Assembly (NCBI RefSeq): GCF_001613205.1 | Contig: NZ_BDBX01000041.1 | Span: forward strand, 1 to 64,000 | Length of the DNA: 64,000 nucleotides | Direction: 5' to 3' | DNA from: Nocardia sienata NBRC 100364 | GTDB lineage: Bacteria; Actinomycetota; Actinomycetes; Mycobacteriales; Mycobacteriaceae | In this document: piece after piece, positions 34,237 through 44,600 of the stretch | Layout: each line of letters starts with the position of its first letter | Position numbering within the stretch: position 1 is the first letter of the stretch | Notes under the pieces: model-generated | Seen by the model: the letters and a program-made list of their open reading frames with translations, nothing else | Told to the model about the DNA's origin: nothing | Databases searched by the model: none | Program-made: the position numbers and the translations under genes

Positions 34237-37200
34237 ATGCCGACAACAGAAGATGAAGTGCGGCGATGCGCCGCAACAGTTCTGGGGATGGATGCGGACG
34301 GCATCACCGGCCACCTTCCGTTGCAGGAATACGGGTTGGACTCTTTCCTCGCGGCGCGTCTGCACATGCGTCTGGCCGAGCGGACGGGAATCCGGGTACC
34401 GCTGGAGTCGTTCGTGGGAGCCACCGTCGGGTCGCTGGCCGTGGAGGTCGACAAGCGCCGCGACGGCGCTGGGACCGCGCAGCCCGAGATCGGCCCAGCG
34501 GTGTCACCTCCGGCGACCACGTCGGTGACGGAGGAGGAGCTGACCGCCATCCAGGCCTCGTACTGGGTGGGGCGGGAAGTGGGTATGCCGCTCGGCGGGG
34601 TGGCCACCTTCTACTACTTCGAATTCGACCGTGATCCGGACCGTTTCGTGACCGCGGACCCGCACGCCGAGATCGCCGCGCTGGAAACGGCATGGAACCA
34701 CGTGGTGGTACGACACGATATGTTGCGCGCTGTCATCACCGACGACGGTCGCCAGCGGGTACTGCCACCGGGACAGCGTTACCGGTTCGGGATAGGCGAT
34801 CTACGCGGCTCCGCCGACGATGCCGCCGCGGCGCTGGCCCGGTTACGGGATGAGAAGTCCCATCAGGTCCGCGATTGCGCGACATGGCCCCTCTACGACA
34901 TCCACGCGACGATCCTGCCGTCCGGGGCGCTGCGGTTGTTCATCGGATTCGACATCATCGTGCTCGATATGGCGAGTTGGAACCAGCTCATGTGGGAGTG
35001 GGGTGAGCTGGTGACCGACCCCGCTATCGTCCTCCCGCGGCCTTCGACGTCGTTTCTGCGAATTCTGCGTGATCGTCGCATCATCGACGAATCGCGTCGC
35101 CGCCGCGATCGCCGGTACTGGCAGGAACGTCTGCCGGCGTTGCCGCCGGGGCCACGGCTGCCCTATGCCGTGGCCCCGGAGACCATCCACCGCCCTCGCT
35201 TCCGCCGGCACGAGGCGCGATTGGCGCCGGAGCACTGGTCAGCACTCGGCACGGCCGCGAAGAAGCGCGGTCTCAGCCCCACGGCGGTGTTGCTCTCGGC
35301 CTTCGGGGTCACATTGGCGCGGTGGGGAGCCGACGAAGCGTTCTGCCTGAACACCACGCTCTTCGATCGCCCCGACAGTGCGGAGGCCGAAGGAGTCGTC
35401 GGAGATTTCAGCACCACCGCGCTGGTCGAGATCCCCGAGGTGAACCCAGGAGAGTGGCAGGGCTTCGCCGAGTTCGCCCGGCGGGTCAATACGCGCTTCT
35501 GGGCGGACCTCGAGCATCGCTCGTACAGTGGGGTCGAGGTGCAGCGCGAGCAGGCCGCCGATCTCACCCCGCGCTACCCCGTTGTCTTCACCAGCGGTGT
35601 CGGGCTCGGTAGACCCGATGGCCCGGCCGCGGGCTGGTTGGGTGACGAGACGTTCGGAGTATCGCAGACACCGCAGGTCACCCTCGATCACATCGTCTGG
35701 GACGAGGCGGGCGGGCTGCGACTGGCCTGGGATGCCGCCACCGAGGCATTCCCACCGGATTTCGTCACGCGCATGCTCTCCGCCCACGAACGCCTGCTAC
35801 GACGCCTGGCCGAGGACGAGGATGCCTGGGACGCGGTCGAACTCGGCTGGAATCCCCATTTCGAAGGCGTGCGAACACTGCCGGACGGTCTGGGGACAGG
35901 GCTGCTCGCACAACCACAGCACCACCGGTCCGCGATGCGGCCGAATGCCACCGCGGTGGTGACCACCACGGGATCGCTCACTCACGGTGAGCTGGCTACC
36001 CGGGCGCGCGCGGTAGCGGGAAGGCTCCTCGCCGCCGGTATTCGTCCGCACGATCGAGTGGCCGTCGTCGCGGCGAAATCCGCAGAGCAGATCGCTGCTG
36101 TGTACGGGACATTGTGGGCGGGAGCGGTGTTCGTGCCGGTCGAACCGGACTGGCCCGCCACGCGGATCGCGTCGGTCTGTCGCCGGGCCGGAATTGCGCA
36201 CGCCCTGGTCTGCGGTGTCGTGGAGCTCCCCGAGGGCGTCAGGGTCCATCCGATCGATGACATGCCCGCGGCGGTCACCGTCGCCGAACCCATAGCCGTC
36301 GCGGACAGTGAGCTGGCCTATGTCATCTTCACCTCCGGATCCACGGGGGAACCGAAGGGTGTCGCGATCGAGCATCGTGCGGCACGAACCACGATCGACG
36401 ATATCAACGATCGCTTCGGCATCGGCCCGGACGACCGGGTCCTGGCACTGTCGGCGCTCAGCTTCGATCTATCGGTGTACGACCTGTTCGGTGTGCTCGG
36501 GGCCGGAGGGGCACTGGTGCTTCCGGATGCCGACCGGCTGCGCGACCCCGGTCACTGGTGCGAGCTGGTGGGCGCCCATCACGTGACGGTGTGGAATACC
36601 GCACCGGCTCTCGCCGAGATGCTCGTCGAGTACGCCGAGGCCGATCCTGCGGCGGCGGCGCGGCTGAGCTCACTGCGGGTGCTCCTGCTGTCCGGTGACT
36701 GGATACCGCTGTCGTTGCCCGAGCGGCTCCGAGCGGTGATCGGCGATCACGTGCGAGTGATCAGTCTCGGGGGTGCGACCGAGGCCGCCATCTGGTCCAT
36801 TTGTCACCCGGTGCGGGAGGTGCGGTCCGAATGGACGAGTGTGCCGTACGGGAGGGCCTTGCGTGAGCAGTTCTTCCTGATCCTCGACGAACAGGGGAAC
36901 CCCTGCCCCATAGGTGTCCCCGGCGAATTACACATCGGCGGCCGGGGGCTGGCCCGCGGATACGTCGGTGACGACGAGCAGACCGCCCAGCGGTTCATTC
37001 ACCACCCGCGGCTGGGCCGACGACTATATCGCACCGGTGACCTCGGCAAGTGGCGGCCGGACGGAACCATCGAGTTCCTCGGCCGCGTCGACCGGCAGGT
37101 GAAAGTGCGCGGTCACCGCATCGAACTCGGCGAAATCGAGGCCGCGCTCGCCCGTCATCCGGCAGTGCGCCGATCGGTGGCCGCCGCGGTGCCGGGGGCG

Positions 37201-38163
37201 GACGATCGACCGCAATTGGTCGCTTACCTGGTCGCCGGGGAAACTCCTTTCGATACAACGGAACTCGCCGAGCACGCCGCACGCCTGCTACCGCGATATA
37301 TGGTGCCGTCCCGCTGGGTGACGGTCGAGGCACTGCCATTGACCTCCAACGGAAAAGTCGATCATTCCCGGCTACCGAATCCGTTCCGGCGGTCCGGCGT
37401 AGCACAAGAGTCCGAATCACCGGACCGGTCCCGTCCGGGGACGCGGGAGACGACCCTCGACGGTGGGCCGATGCTCCCGCGCGTCGCACCGGGAGCGCAG
37501 GGTTCGGTGCCCTCGAGAGCTCCCGTCGACACCGCGATCACCCGGAACGCCGACGCCAGAGGTTTCGCGGACACTCCCGGCATCGCCGCCGACTCGACGA
37601 GCCCGCCCGGCGACCACTGGCTTTTGTCTGCGGCGCGCGAAGCGGAAGCCCTGGGGATGACGGTCACCCTGCGTCTGGAGGCTGTCGACGGCGCTACCGC
37701 GGCCGACGCCGATGACTGGGTACGCCGGCTGCACACGGCAGCCACAGCGCACGGGGTTATCGCCGAGGCACAGGTGGGGGACACCGCCGAGCTCGTTCTG
37801 CGCCCTCCGGCGAAGCCGGTCTCGGCCGACCGTGCCCGGATCGAATCGATGGTCACCCAGGTCTTCACCGAGTTGCTCGGGTTCGAGCCGGCGACGACCA
37901 CGCCGTTCCACGATCTCGGCGCCACCTCTCTCACGTTGGTCCGTGCTCACCGCAAGTTGCGGACACTCACCCCGTTGCTGACGGTGCCGGACATCTTCCG
38001 GCTCGGCACGATCCGGCGATTGGTGGGCTGGATCATCGGACACACCGCGCCGGATATCCCAGCGCGCCAGACCGTGACCATCGATCTCACCGGCGCCGCG
38101 GCCCGCGGTCGCCGCCGGCGCGCACACCGATCGAATGCGAGGCTCGCCGATGTCGTTCACTGA
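34237..38163 (+). CDS. NRPS: carrier - Cy - A(Cys-like) - PCP
   Basis: 1308 aa. (1) An N-terminal carrier domain (~1-75) with Ser36 in EYGLDSFLA, at the place of the aryl carrier of MbtB and PchE. (2) A heterocyclisation domain (~95-535) with QASYWVGRE and the motif D239-IIVL-D244-MA-S247 (DxxxxDxxS). (3) An adenylation domain (~555-1035): FTSGSTGEPKG at ~698, SFDLSVYDLFG with D744 and Y748, VWNTAPAL, LLSGDWIPL, SLGGATEAAIWS, YRTGDLGKWRPDG, and the catalytic Lys in NGKVDHS. The visible pocket residues D-L-Y-N...S...I-W agree with cysteine-activating domains. (4) A ~150-residue linker, then a PCP with Ser1231 (LGATSLTL). This is the yersiniabactin HMWP2/mycobactin MbtB design. No gene for an aryl-acid-activating enzyme is in the window. 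Confidence 0.9.
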   Translation: MPTTEDEVRRCAATVLGMDADGITGHLPLQEYGLDSFLAARLHMRLAERTGIRVPLESFVGATVGSLAVEVDKRRDGAGTAQPEIGPAVSPPATTSVTEEELTAIQASYWVGREVGMPLGGVATFYYFEFDRDPDRFVTADPHAEIAALETAWNHVVVRHDMLRAVITDDGRQRVLPPGQRYRFGIGDLRGSADDAAAALARLRDEKSHQVRDCATWPLYDIHATILPSGALRLFIGFDIIVLDMASWNQLMWEWGELVTDPAIVLPRPSTSFLRILRDRRIIDESRRRRDRRYWQERLPALPPGPRLPYAVAPETIHRPRFRRHEARLAPEHWSALGTAAKKRGLSPTAVLLSAFGVTLARWGADEAFCLNTTLFDRPDSAEAEGVVGDFSTTALVEIPEVNPGEWQGFAEFARRVNTRFWADLEHRSYSGVEVQREQAADLTPRYPVVFTSGVGLGRPDGPAAGWLGDETFGVSQTPQVTLDHIVWDEAGGLRLAWDAATEAFPPDFVTRMLSAHERLLRRLAEDEDAWDAVELGWNPHFEGVRTLPDGLGTGLLAQPQHHRSAMRPNATAVVTTTGSLTHGELATRARAVAGRLLAAGIRPHDRVAVVAAKSAEQIAAVYGTLWAGAVFVPVEPDWPATRIASVCRRAGIAHALVCGVVELPEGVRVHPIDDMPAAVTVAEPIAVADSELAYVIFTSGSTGEPKGVAIEHRAARTTIDDINDRFGIGPDDRVLALSALSFDLSVYDLFGVLGAGGALVLPDADRLRDPGHWCELVGAHHVTVWNTAPALAEMLVEYAEADPAAAARLSSLRVLLLSGDWIPLSLPERLRAVIGDHVRVISLGGATEAAIWSICHPVREVRSEWTSVPYGRALREQFFLILDEQGNPCPIGVPGELHIGGRGLARGYVGDDEQTAQRFIHHPRLGRRLYRTGDLGKWRPDGTIEFLGRVDRQVKVRGHRIELGEIEAALARHPAVRRSVAAAVPGADDRPQLVAYLVAGETPFDTTELAEHAARLLPRYMVPSRWVTVEALPLTSNGKVDHSRLPNPFRRSGVAQESESPDRSRPGTRETTLDGGPMLPRVAPGAQGSVPSRAPVDTAITRNADARGFADTPGIAADSTSPPGDHWLLSAAREAEALGMTVTLRLEAVDGATAADADDWVRRLHTAATAHGVIAEAQVGDTAELVLRPPAKPVSADRARIESMVTQVFTELLGFEPATTTPFHDLGATSLTLVRAHRKLRTLTPLLTVPDIFRLGTIRRLVGWIIGHTAPDIPARQTVTIDLTGAAARGRRRRAHRSNARLADVVH

Positions 38164-38644
38164 TACCGTGCACCGGCTGCGCGCCGCCACCGCACGCGCG
38201 GCCGACCGCAGACAACGGTTCAGCGCCCGGACCGAACACCGGCCGGGCACCCCCACCGAAATGCGGGTACGCGTCGGCCGGCACACGTTCGTGGTCGACG
38301 AACCCGTCCCGGCCGGAGGTACCGACGCCGGCCCCGACCCGATCGGGTTGGCGTTGGCCGCGCTCGGTGCCTGCCAGGCCGTGACCTACCGGTTCCATGC
38401 CGCGCGCCTGGGCATCGAGATCACCGCGCTCGCGGTGGATGTCGACGCCGAGGTGGACCTCGGCGGCGTTTTCGGGCTCACCGACCCGGCACTGCCCGAA
38501 CGTATCCGGGTCCGCGCCAGGCTGGCCGGGCCCGACCCTACCCGCTATCACGAGCTGCATCGGCTCGTCGAAGCGTCCTGCCCCGTACTGGCCATGACAC
38601 GGGGCCGGTTGATCGTGGACTCGGAACTGGAGATCGAATCGTGA
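38150..38644 (+). CDS. OsmC-family protein
   Basis: 164 aa from ATG 38150 (14-bp overlap with the NRPS; an ATG at 38135 is also possible). OsmC/Ohr fold: VRVGRHTFVVDEP, DPIGLALAALGACQAVTYRF (first conserved Cys) and LVEASCPVLAMTRGRLIVDS (second Cys). Such proteins reduce organic hydroperoxides through the two cysteines. Its place between two assembly-line genes, with overlaps at both ends (its stop overlaps the 38641 start), is unusual. It could protect thiol-bearing intermediates or act on an oxidised intermediate. That role is inference. Confidence 0.82.
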   Translation: MSFTDTVHRLRAATARAADRRQRFSARTEHRPGTPTEMRVRVGRHTFVVDEPVPAGGTDAGPDPIGLALAALGACQAVTYRFHAARLGIEITALAVDVDAEVDLGGVFGLTDPALPERIRVRARLAGPDPTRYHELHRLVEASCPVLAMTRGRLIVDSELEIES

Positions 38645-41600
38645 ACGACGACAATGCCATCGCCGTGGTCGGGATGGCGTGCCGATTCCCGGGTGCACCG
38701 GACCTCGCCGCCTTCTGGGACCTGATCGCTTCGGGACGGGAGGGCTTGACCAGGTTCGACGATGCCGAGCTCGCGGCCCGGGGAGTGCCCGAGGATGTGC
38801 GCGGGCACCGACACTACGTCCCGGTCGGGGCGGTCATCGACGGCCAGGACCGCTTCGATCCGGAGCATTTCGGCATCGTCGGCCACGATGCCGCGCTGAT
38901 GGATCCGCAATTGCGTTTGCTGCTGGAATGCGCATGGGACGCGCTGGGCGACGCGGGGTACCGCGGTGGTGCGGGTGGGGGCGCTGTCGGTGTCTTCGCG
39001 GGGGCTTCGCGCAGCGACTATCTCGACCACAACCTCGTCGCGTATCGGATGGGTGCCGAACGGGACCCGCTGGGGCGCCTTCAGGCGGAGACGGGCACCC
39101 TCACCGACTACTTTCCGCAGCAGATCGCCTACCGTCTCGGTCTGACCGGCCCGGCAGTAGCCGTCCAGGCCACCTGCGCGACCTCGTTGGTGGCGGTGCA
39201 CGTGGCCGCGCAGGCGCTGCTGGGGGAAGAATGCGATACCGCGCTGGCCGGGGGCGCATCGCTGATCGTTCCGCAGGGGCGTGGTTATCTGCACGTGCCC
39301 GAGGCGATCTTCTCCGCGGATGGGCACACCCGGGCGTTCGGGGCGGACGGCACCGGGATGGTGCACAGTCAGGGTGTCGGCATGGTGGTGCTGCGACGCC
39401 TCGCGGATGCGCTCGCCGACGGCGACCCCGTCTATGCGGTGATCCGGGGCAGCGCGGTAAACCATGACGGCGGCGGTAAGGCGGGTTTCACCGCTCCCTC
39501 GGCGGCGGGTCAGGCGCGAGCCGTCGTCGAGGCGCTGGCGGTCGCCGATATCGGAATCGATGCCGTCGATCTCATCGAGGCGCACGGTACGGCGACCGCG
39601 CTGGGCGATCAAATCGAATTGTCCGCGCTGGCCGCGGTATTCGGTGATCGGACAGCGGCGGAGCCGATCGCCTTGGGTTCGGTGAAGAGCAATATCGGTC
39701 ACACCAACAGTGCGGCCGGTATCGCATCCCTCATCAAAACGGCGTTGGCGCTGTGGCACCGACAACTCCCGGCGACTTTGCACGCGCGTCCCACTCATCC
39801 GGAGCTGGAACGCCTCCGTGGACTTCTCGAACCTATCGAGCAAACCCGGGGCTGGCCGGAACGTAACGGCACCCGTATCGCCGGAGTCAGTTCGTTCGGC
39901 ATCGGTGGTGTCAACTGCCATATCGTGCTCGAGCAGGGTCCCGAACAGGATGGACAGAGCCAGGACGACCCGCGCGCCCAGCTACTGCTCGCCTCGGCCG
40001 CCGGAGAAGACGCTTGTCGCGCCCAGCTCGACCACGCTGTCACCGTCGCGGCCGCGGAGCGAGCCGATTACGCCTACACGGCCTCGCGCGGCCGACACCC
40101 GGATTCCGGCTGGCGGGGGACTGCCGTACTGACCGACACACCTGCGGGCCTCCACCCGGTTGCCGTCGGCCAGGTTCCGGACGACCGGCCCGATATCGTC
40201 TTCGCTTTCCCCGGCGCGGGCGCGCAGTACCCGGGAATGGGCGCCGGTCTCTACCGTGACGAGCCGGTCTTCACCGAATGGATCGATCGGTGCGCCGAAG
40301 CCGTGCGGCCGGTGCTGGACTACGACATCCGCGAGATCATCACCGGCCGTGCCGACCGGCGCGATGCCGACGACATCCGTTACGGTCAGCCCGCTTTGTT
40401 CGCGGTGTCTCTGGCGACCGCGGCGACCATGCGTGGTCACGGGATCGAACCGGACGGTGTGATCGGTCACAGCCTGGGTGAATACGCCGCCGCGGTGGTC
40501 GCCGGTGTTCTCGATCCGGCCGACGCCGCTCACCTGGTGGCGGTGCGGTCGCTGGCGTTGGCCGCGGCGGCACCCGGTGCGATGCTGGCCGTCGCGCTCG
40601 CCGAGGAGGATCTGCGTACCGCGCTGACCCGCTATCCGGAACTCGCACTGGCCGCGGTCAACGGGCCGACCGCGTGCGTGGTCTCCGGTCCCGTCGCGAT
40701 GATCGACGCGTTCGCCGCGGCGCTTGGGCGCGCCGCGATCCAGTGCAGCAGGTTGCGCGTCGACGCGGCGCTGCACTCACCGGCGGTGGCCGCCGCGGTC
40801 GAACCGCTGCGAGCGGCCGCCGCATCCGTCGCGTTCGCACCGGCTACGCTCCCGTTCTACAGCACGGTGACCGGTCGTCGGGCCCATACGGTCGACAGCG
40901 AACACTTCACCCGGCACCTGCGGGAACCGGTCCTGTTCGCCTCCGCCCTGCGGGCCGCCACGACCGCCGGTCCTACCAGCGTTGTCCAGATAGGACCCGG
41001 CAGCGCGCTCGCCGCGCTCACGCGGCGCAATGAACTCCCCCGGACAGCCAGGACGCTCACCACGCTGCCGGATGCCGAGGAGGAAACCGGTACGGACCGC
41101 GCGGTCCTGCTCACGGCGATCGGGCAGTTGTGGTGTGACGGTGCGGATGTCGATGTGGCGGCACTGCACCGCCGGCGTCGGCGCGTTCGCCTGCCGGCCT
41201 ATCCGTTCCAGCGGCGCCGTATCTGGACCGACCCACCCGCTGCCGCCGCGGGGGCACCTGCCGGAAGCGGCGACCTCGCCGGCACCACTCCCACGCCGCC
41301 GACAGAGATCGTGGTCGCCGCCGAAAAGGACATCCGCCCCGACCTCGCGACGGGCGGCGCCCGAGCGTCGGACACCGCCCGGCACGCGCGCACCCCACGG
41401 CCGACCAACCCCCCGCCGCCGATGCCGAACGGCGCCACGACGACCGCGGATCACGGCGATGTGACAGAGCTCGTCGTCCACCCGCATTTCGCGATGCCGG
41501 AGGAGAATGCTGTCGCCGCGCTGTGGGCGGAGACGCTCGGTGAGACGGTGGCCGGCCCCGAGGCGGATTTCTTCGCGCTCGGCGGCACCTCCATGCTCGC

Positions 41601-44600
41601 CACCCGCATGCTGGACATTCTCAACGAGCGCGAACACACCGATATCCGTATGCGGGAATTGCTCTCGCATTCGACCGTGGCGGATTTCGCCACACTGTTA
41701 CGGGGCCGTCGACCCGCCACGGCAGCCGCGACCGGATCGCCGGTGCCCGCGGCGACAGACGCCGATATTCCGGCGCCCGAGGTCGCGGCTGTCTCGTCTC
41801 CCGAAGACCCGACGTTCCCGCTCACCCGGGTGCAGCACGCGTACTGGGTGGGGCGGTCGGGCGCATTCGGCCTGAGCGACGTGTCATGCCATATCTATCT
41901 CGAATACGACTGCACGGATTTCGACCTGGGCCGCTACGAACAGGCGTGGAACCAGGTCATCCAGCGACACGAGATGTTGCGCGCCGTAATCACCGAGGAC
42001 GGCAGAAATCGGATTCTGCCCGAAGTCCCCGATTTCCGGATCCGCCGTCACGACCTCACCACCTCGGCTCGGGAGGCGCGGGAGGACACGCTCGCCGAAT
42101 TGCGGCGTCGGCTGTCGCACCGGGTGCACCGGCCCGACCGCTGGCCCCTGTTCGATGTGCGGGCCGCGGTATTGGACTCCACCACCATTCGGTTGTTCAT
42201 CGGCATCGATGCGCTGATCTGCGATGCGGGCAGCTTCCTCGTCCTCGATCGCGACCTACGGATGTACTACACAGACCCGGCCTCGGTGCTGCCGCCGCTG
42301 CCGACCCGGTTCGCCGACTACGTGGCACATACCGAGGCTCGTGCCGATTCGGCCGACCGCCACCGGGCGGCCGCGTACTGGCAGGAACGGATGGCCGAGT
42401 TGCCCGGCCCGCCGAACCTGCCGACGCATACGCGCACCCAGACCCAGCCCTGGTTCGGCCGGCGGGAGGCCCGGCTCGCGCCGGCCGAATGGCAGCGGCT
42501 GCGCAGCCTGGCCGCCGAACACGGTGTGACCCCGTCCGCGGTGCTGCTCACCGCCTACGCGGATGTGCTCGCCGCCTGGGCGGGGCACGACCGGTTCACC
42601 TTGGCGCTGACCCTGATAGACCGGCCGGTGGCCCTGCCCGGTATCGACTCCACGGTTGGCGACTTCACCACCCTGCTGGCCCACGAGGTGGACCGCGCCG
42701 GTGCGGGGTCGTTCACCGAACGCGCTGCGCGCACCCAGCGGCGACTGTTCGACGATATCGATCACCGCGAATACTCGGCCCTGGATGTGCTGGCCGAACT
42801 GTCCACCCGCACCGGGCAGCGACAGCTGCTGCCGGCCGTGTTCACCAGCGCCCTCGACGTGGTCGAACTGGTCGGCGGCGCGCCTGATCTGGAGTGGGCC
42901 GGCCGGATCGTGCACGGAGTGAGCCAAACTCCGCAGGTGTGGCTCGACCACCAGGCGTTCGTGCACGCCGACGGCCTGCAATTGCAGTGGGATGTACTCG
43001 AAACCGTGCTCGATCCCGTGGCGGCCGATACCGCGTTCGCCTCCTACGTGGAGTGGTTGCGCCGGCTCGTCGCGGATCCGCAGGCGTGGACCGCCGCCGA
43101 TGCCGGCGCCGCCCGAACGGGCCAGGACGAAGAGGTCACCGAGGTCGTCGGTGACATCTGGAATCAGGCGCTCGGTCTGGACTCCGCAGTGGTGCGCCCC
43201 GACTCCACTTTCGTGAGCCTGGGAGGTGATTCGGTGCTGGCGGTCCGGATGGCCACCATGGTCCGCACCAGGCTCGGTGTCGCGGTCCCTGTGGCCGATC
43301 TCGTGGGCGATCTGTCCTTCGCCGAACTCGTGGTACTGATCGACGAGCGCCGCGCCGGTATCTCGGCCGCCGCCGTCGAACTGGTCCGTCAAGACGATCC
43401 GACCGCGCCCTTCCCGCTGACGCCCTTGCAGCAGGCGTATTGGGTGGGCCAGCAGCACGGATACGCCCTGAGCTACGACTCGGCACACAACTATGTCGAC
43501 TTCCGGCTCGCGGGTATCGATCCCACCCTCTTGGACACGGCGGTGCGCCGGCAGGTGGAGCGCCAGCCCATGCTCCGGGCGATCCTGCTTCCCGACGGTA
43601 CCCAGCAGATACTGCCGGACGATGATCCGCGACTGTCCGCGCTGCCCATCACGCATCTCGATATGCGTGATGCGAACATCAGCGAGATCGATCGGCAACT
43701 GGCCCGGATTCGCGCCGCGCTGCAGCGTAGCGGTCCGCGGATGGACCCGTGGCCGTTCGCCGTGACCGCCGTACGGCTACCCGGCGACGAACTGAGCCTG
43801 CATATCGTGTGCAGTCTGCTCGTGGCCGACGGGTGGTCGGTGCAGTTGATGTTCACCGAGCTGTTCACCTATCTCGACGACCCGAACACGGTCCTGCCCC
43901 CACTGACCGCCCACTTCGGCGACTACGTCGAGACCATCACGCGCCAGCGCGACGAGCCAGAGTGGCAGTCACAGCGCGACTGGTGGTGGGAGCGGATCGA
44001 TGATCTGCCCCCGGCGCCTGCCCTGCCCTTCGCGGTGCCGTTCGACCAGGTCCGGCCGGAGGCGCTGGAACGCCGGGAATTCCGGGTGACCGGTGCGCAG
44101 ATGGCGGTACTGCGCAAATACTGCGCCGAATACAGCATCACACCGACAGCCGCCTTCGCCACCTGCTGGTCTCTGGCCCTGGCCCGGCTCGCCGGGCACC
44201 GCCGGTTCCTGCTGAATGTGCTGTACCTCAATCGGCTGCACCTGCCCCGCGATCTCGATCACGCCATCGGTCCCTACGCGGGTACCGTGCTGCTCGATAT
44301 CGCCCTGCCCGAGCGGCCGACGTTCCTCGACGCCGCCCGGCATGTGCAAGAAGCCACCGCCACGATGCTCGACCACGGCCAAGTCGCCGGCGTGGAGGTA
44401 CTGCGGGAACTCGCCCGGCGCCGTCGCGACACCGCGCCGCAGGCACCGGTCGTCTTCCACAGCACCCTCGGGCTCCACCCACCGGGCGGTACCCCGGACA
44501 CGGTGGAGGTGCGCCAATTCTATCAACGCGTACGCACACCGCAGGTGGCGCTGGATATGCAGGTATTCCAATGGGATTGGGACGATTCGGTGGCGGTGAA

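Noticed and set aside
38548..39921. 457-aa minus frame opposite the KS domain
   Set aside because: Arg/Asp-rich antisense shadow; the plus strand shows a complete KS.
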